From Burhinus oedicnemus (Eukaryota > Chordata > Aves > Charadriiformes > Burhinidae), in contig VFFE01007650.1 in assembly GCA_008921705.1 (NCBI GenBank), positions 432,748-496,747 of the forward strand: DNA of 64,000 bases. The letters are read 5' to 3'. Of the stretch, positions 54,829-64,000 are shown in pieces. Every line of letters begins with the position of its first letter. The stretch's first letter is position 1. The notes under the pieces were generated by a model. It was given only the letters and a program-made list of their open reading frames with translations, had not been told where the DNA came from and did no database searches. Position numbers and translations under genes: made by a program.

Positions 54829-55307
54829 TAGAGAGAATCACAGAATCACGGAACTTTCAGAGTTGGAAGGGACCTCCAGAGATCATCTAGTCCAACTTCC
54901 CTGCTGACGCAGGAATGCCTACAGCACATTCCTCAGGAGTGCATCCAGGCGGGTCTTGAAAATCTCCAGAGGAGGGGGCTCCACAACCTCCCTGAGCAGC
55001 CTGTTCCAGTGCTCTGCCACCCTCACCATAAAGAAGTTTTTTCTTGTGTTTGAATGGAACTTCCTGTGTTCCAACCTGTGCCCGTTGCCCCTCGTCCTGT
55101 CACTGGGAACCACTGAAAAGAGTCTGGCTCCATCCTCCTTCAACCCACCCTTTAGATACTTAGAAGCAAGAATAAGGTCTGCCCTCAGCCTTCTCTTCTC
55201 CAGGCTAAAGAGTCCCAGCTCTCTCAGCCTTTCCTCATAAGGGAGGTGCTCCAATCCCCCAGTCATCTTTGCTGCCCTACGCTGGACTCTCTCCAGTAGT
55301 TCCCTGT
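54829..55307 (-). mobile_element. CR1 LINE fragment ending at the assembly gap
   Basis: Minus-strand frame encodes CR1 reverse-transcriptase tail ([40 protein letters not shown]). The 3' signature reads GGGACCTCCAGAGATCATCT on the plus strand, with AATCACAGAATCACGG at the end. The 5' side of the element runs into the N gap, so its true length is unknown. Confidence 0.93.
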
Positions 55308-55327
55308 NNNNNNNNNNNNNNNNNNNN
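55308..55327. other. 20-N assembly gap
   Basis: Twenty Ns placed exactly between a CR1 copy and a pyrimidine run (55331-55381). The count is probably a placeholder rather than a measured size, so DNA of unknown length may be missing. Confidence 0.97.
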
Positions 55328-55330
55328 CGT

Positions 55331-55381
55331 TTTTTGTTTTTTTTCTTTTTTTTCTTTCTTTTTTTTTTTTTTTTTTTTTTT
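55331..55381. repeat. T-rich low-complexity tract beside the gap
   Basis: About 50 bases almost wholly T with a few G and C. It probably caused the assembly break. Confidence 0.9.
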
Positions 55382-56167
55382 AGTTCCAGATGACTACTGT
55401 AACAAACCTGTAAACGATCTTACTACAAATACAGAATAATACCAGAACGGTGCATTAGTATGGGGAACAATACCCAAAGTAAACAAACAAAAAAAATCAT
55501 ACTTGTTAAGATGTCTCGAAGAACCAATTTGTTTGGATTCATGCATTACTGAATATTTTCATATTATTTTTAAGGAATTCATCAGAGTGATCACAACTCC
55601 AAAAATTCAACTGCATCAATAAACTTACTCCTCTCATCTTCCTTTCTCCAAAGATTTTTAGAATAATTCATACAGTTGATTTTAAAAAAACAAAATATAT
55701 CAATCAACTCTTTGATCCCTCTTTCTATTCCAAATCACCTTTTGACTAAACCATCTTGGAAGTCAAATCTAACACTGTTCAAGTTAGGTTTATTGTGAAA
55801 CTAACACAGCTTAGAATGTCCTAATCCTGTACTATACATACAAAGGGACGCATTATAAAAACCACGCACCTGAATCTAGTTTCTCATTCATTTAACAAAT
55901 GCTGACCTTACAACTCAACACCTCACGTGAGAGACTGATTTTAGAAAAACAAGTAAGAGCTTGTCTTAATTTGCTAAAATAATACCACAACTGTCTCATC
56001 TAGTTGGCATTTTAACAGAGTTTTACTGTGATAAAAACATTCATTTTACTCCTAGAGAATATAAGGGGTGAGTCACTAAAATTTTAAAGTCCTACACAGG
56101 TCTTCGATTTTACCTTTATTTTCCTGATCAGAATCAGAAGAATAAAGGCTAGGAATTAAGTCATTCA

Positions 56168-62634
<6,467 letters not shown>

Positions 62635-64000
62635 CTTTAAGACAGAAATCTTAGAATCAACGGACTTTTTTTAACAGGAGAGACATTAAGAGGCTCTAAG
62701 CTGTGTATACATTTTCTACACAACTTTCACCACCACCTAGTGTACAGAATCCAGTACTGCACTACATGCATTAACAGTGGGCCTGTGAGGAAGAGCAGAT
62801 GGATTGCAAACCTGTTGCTGCCTCAGGAAACAGTAGCCAGAACAGAAAAATCCCACTCTAGACACAAAGAACAAACTTCAGCTAGATAAAAAAAATTAAC
62901 AAAGATCAACAGATAATGAAAGTGATTTCACAAATTAATTTTATTTATTGTTATAAAAATAATAGAAGCCACACTGACACTGGTAGGTGAACAGTGCACT
63001 GCAAAGAAGTTATCCACATTTAACTCTCCAGGTTTCAGGAGCAAACACTGACTTCTGCAGATCATAATAAAGTAAAGCTGGAAGGGTTCATACGAATACA
63101 TGTGTATACATATATGTATATTTCTCCTGCAGACACTTTCTAGAATGACCTTTATTTCACTTTTACAAGATCTGAACATCTGGTGTATCTACACTGGAGC
63201 CTGCTATACAATTTAGAGAACCCAGGCTAGCTTTAGAGACGCTACATCAGATACTGGAAACAACTTAGCAGCCATCATGAGCTAGTTCACACTGCTTCCT
63301 GTCTGCAGTTAACTTTGGTACCCATTCCCAGTACCAGAGGTGGCCATTCATATGACCTCATCGTGATCTCTGAAAACAGCTCCAAGTACATGTTTTTGTT
63401 GATGAAGCCAACCTAACATCCCTGCTTTTCCTAACAGAACAGCATGTTTCCCCCTCAGTTGTACATACTGGGGTGTGAGGCCTTGCAGTAAACTGGATCA
63501 CCAAAATGGTGTAGGCTTAAAATATAAAAAATGCTTAAGAGTTTAAGAGCTGCTTTAAAGAAAGCAATTGAATAAGCAGAATTGAGAATGCAGCAAGGAT
63601 GGGCATATATCAAGCAGACTGCAACTTGTGTAGATCCTGTGTCTAATCTCTTTCCCCACGCTCTTCTTTCCCCTGCCCCCTCTTTTAATCAGCAATCAAC
63701 TTCTTCCTAAATACAGCCTTTTACCTGTATTTGTTAAAAACCTGATCGTGTTGATCTCTTGGTGATTTCGGATCATCTCTCCTCCCAATTAGTCAAGACC
63801 ATTTTGGATTCTATTCGGTCTTCCTACCCTGGTAGCAACTGTAAATTTTGCAAGTGTATTCCTATTCAGTTACTTAAGTCTTAAATAAAGAACACACTGA
63901 ACAACACAGGGCTGGGAATAAGCTCATGCAGACCAATATCCCCTCTCAGTTTGAGAGCGCCATTCATAAGGTATCATTCTATCAAGCAATTATCACCACT
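62635..64000 (-). other. SLC17A5: SLC17A5 intron to the right edge
   Basis: No further sialin exon recognised before the window ends. The sequence is AT-rich without protein-like frames or repeat matches I can name. Confidence 0.6.

Overview
This is a stretch of vertebrate nuclear DNA, almost certainly from a bird. Genes are split into short exons by GT-AG introns, CpG islands mark the promoters, the interspersed repeats are truncated CR1 LINEs, and there are two long-terminal-repeat copies of an avian-ERVL-like type. The gene order DDX43(+) - CGAS(-) - MTO1(+) - EEF1A1(-) - SLC17A5(-) is the one I know from human chromosome 6q13, so this is a conserved syntenic block. No bacterial, plasmid or phage features are present.

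Layout. 1-3.1 kb: the last coding exon of the helicase DDX43 and its 3' region, which may hold a spliced 3' UTR. 3.1-10.1 kb: a complete five-exon CGAS gene on the minus strand (510 predicted residues, all catalytic and zinc-thumb residues present), with a CR1 copy in its first intron. 9.2-11.3 kb: a CpG island that is a head-to-head promoter for CGAS and MTO1, holding an interferon-response-like element 113 bp upstream of the CGAS ATG. 10.6-18.3 kb: complete MTO1, 12 coding exons, 711 residues. 18.3-29.2 kb: intergenic DNA with a CR1 scrap, an (ATATT)n microsatellite and a probable solo LTR. 29.2-33.8 kb: complete EEF1A1 (7 coding exons, 462 residues, a 33-nt TOP-type first exon and a TATA box). 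34-56 kb: AT-rich DNA without a recognisable gene, holding a purine tract, a short tandem repeat, a second LTR, a perfect palindrome and a 20-N assembly gap. 56.3-62.6 kb: two late exons of the lysosomal transporter SLC17A5; the 5' part of the gene lies beyond the right edge, and I could not find the last coding exon.

The five genes do not form a pathway. CGAS senses cytosolic DNA and makes 2'3'-cGAMP; MTO1 modifies mitochondrial tRNA wobble uridine; EEF1A1 is the cytosolic elongation factor; SLC17A5 exports sialic acid from lysosomes; DDX43 is an RNA helicase. CGAS and MTO1 share a promoter region, and the DDX43/CGAS and MTO1/EEF1A1 pairs are convergent. I found no wholly new system. The most interesting points concern avian CGAS: an arginine/glycine tandem repeat in its tail, an OAS-like ISRE at its promoter, and DNA-binding residues that differ from the human enzyme.
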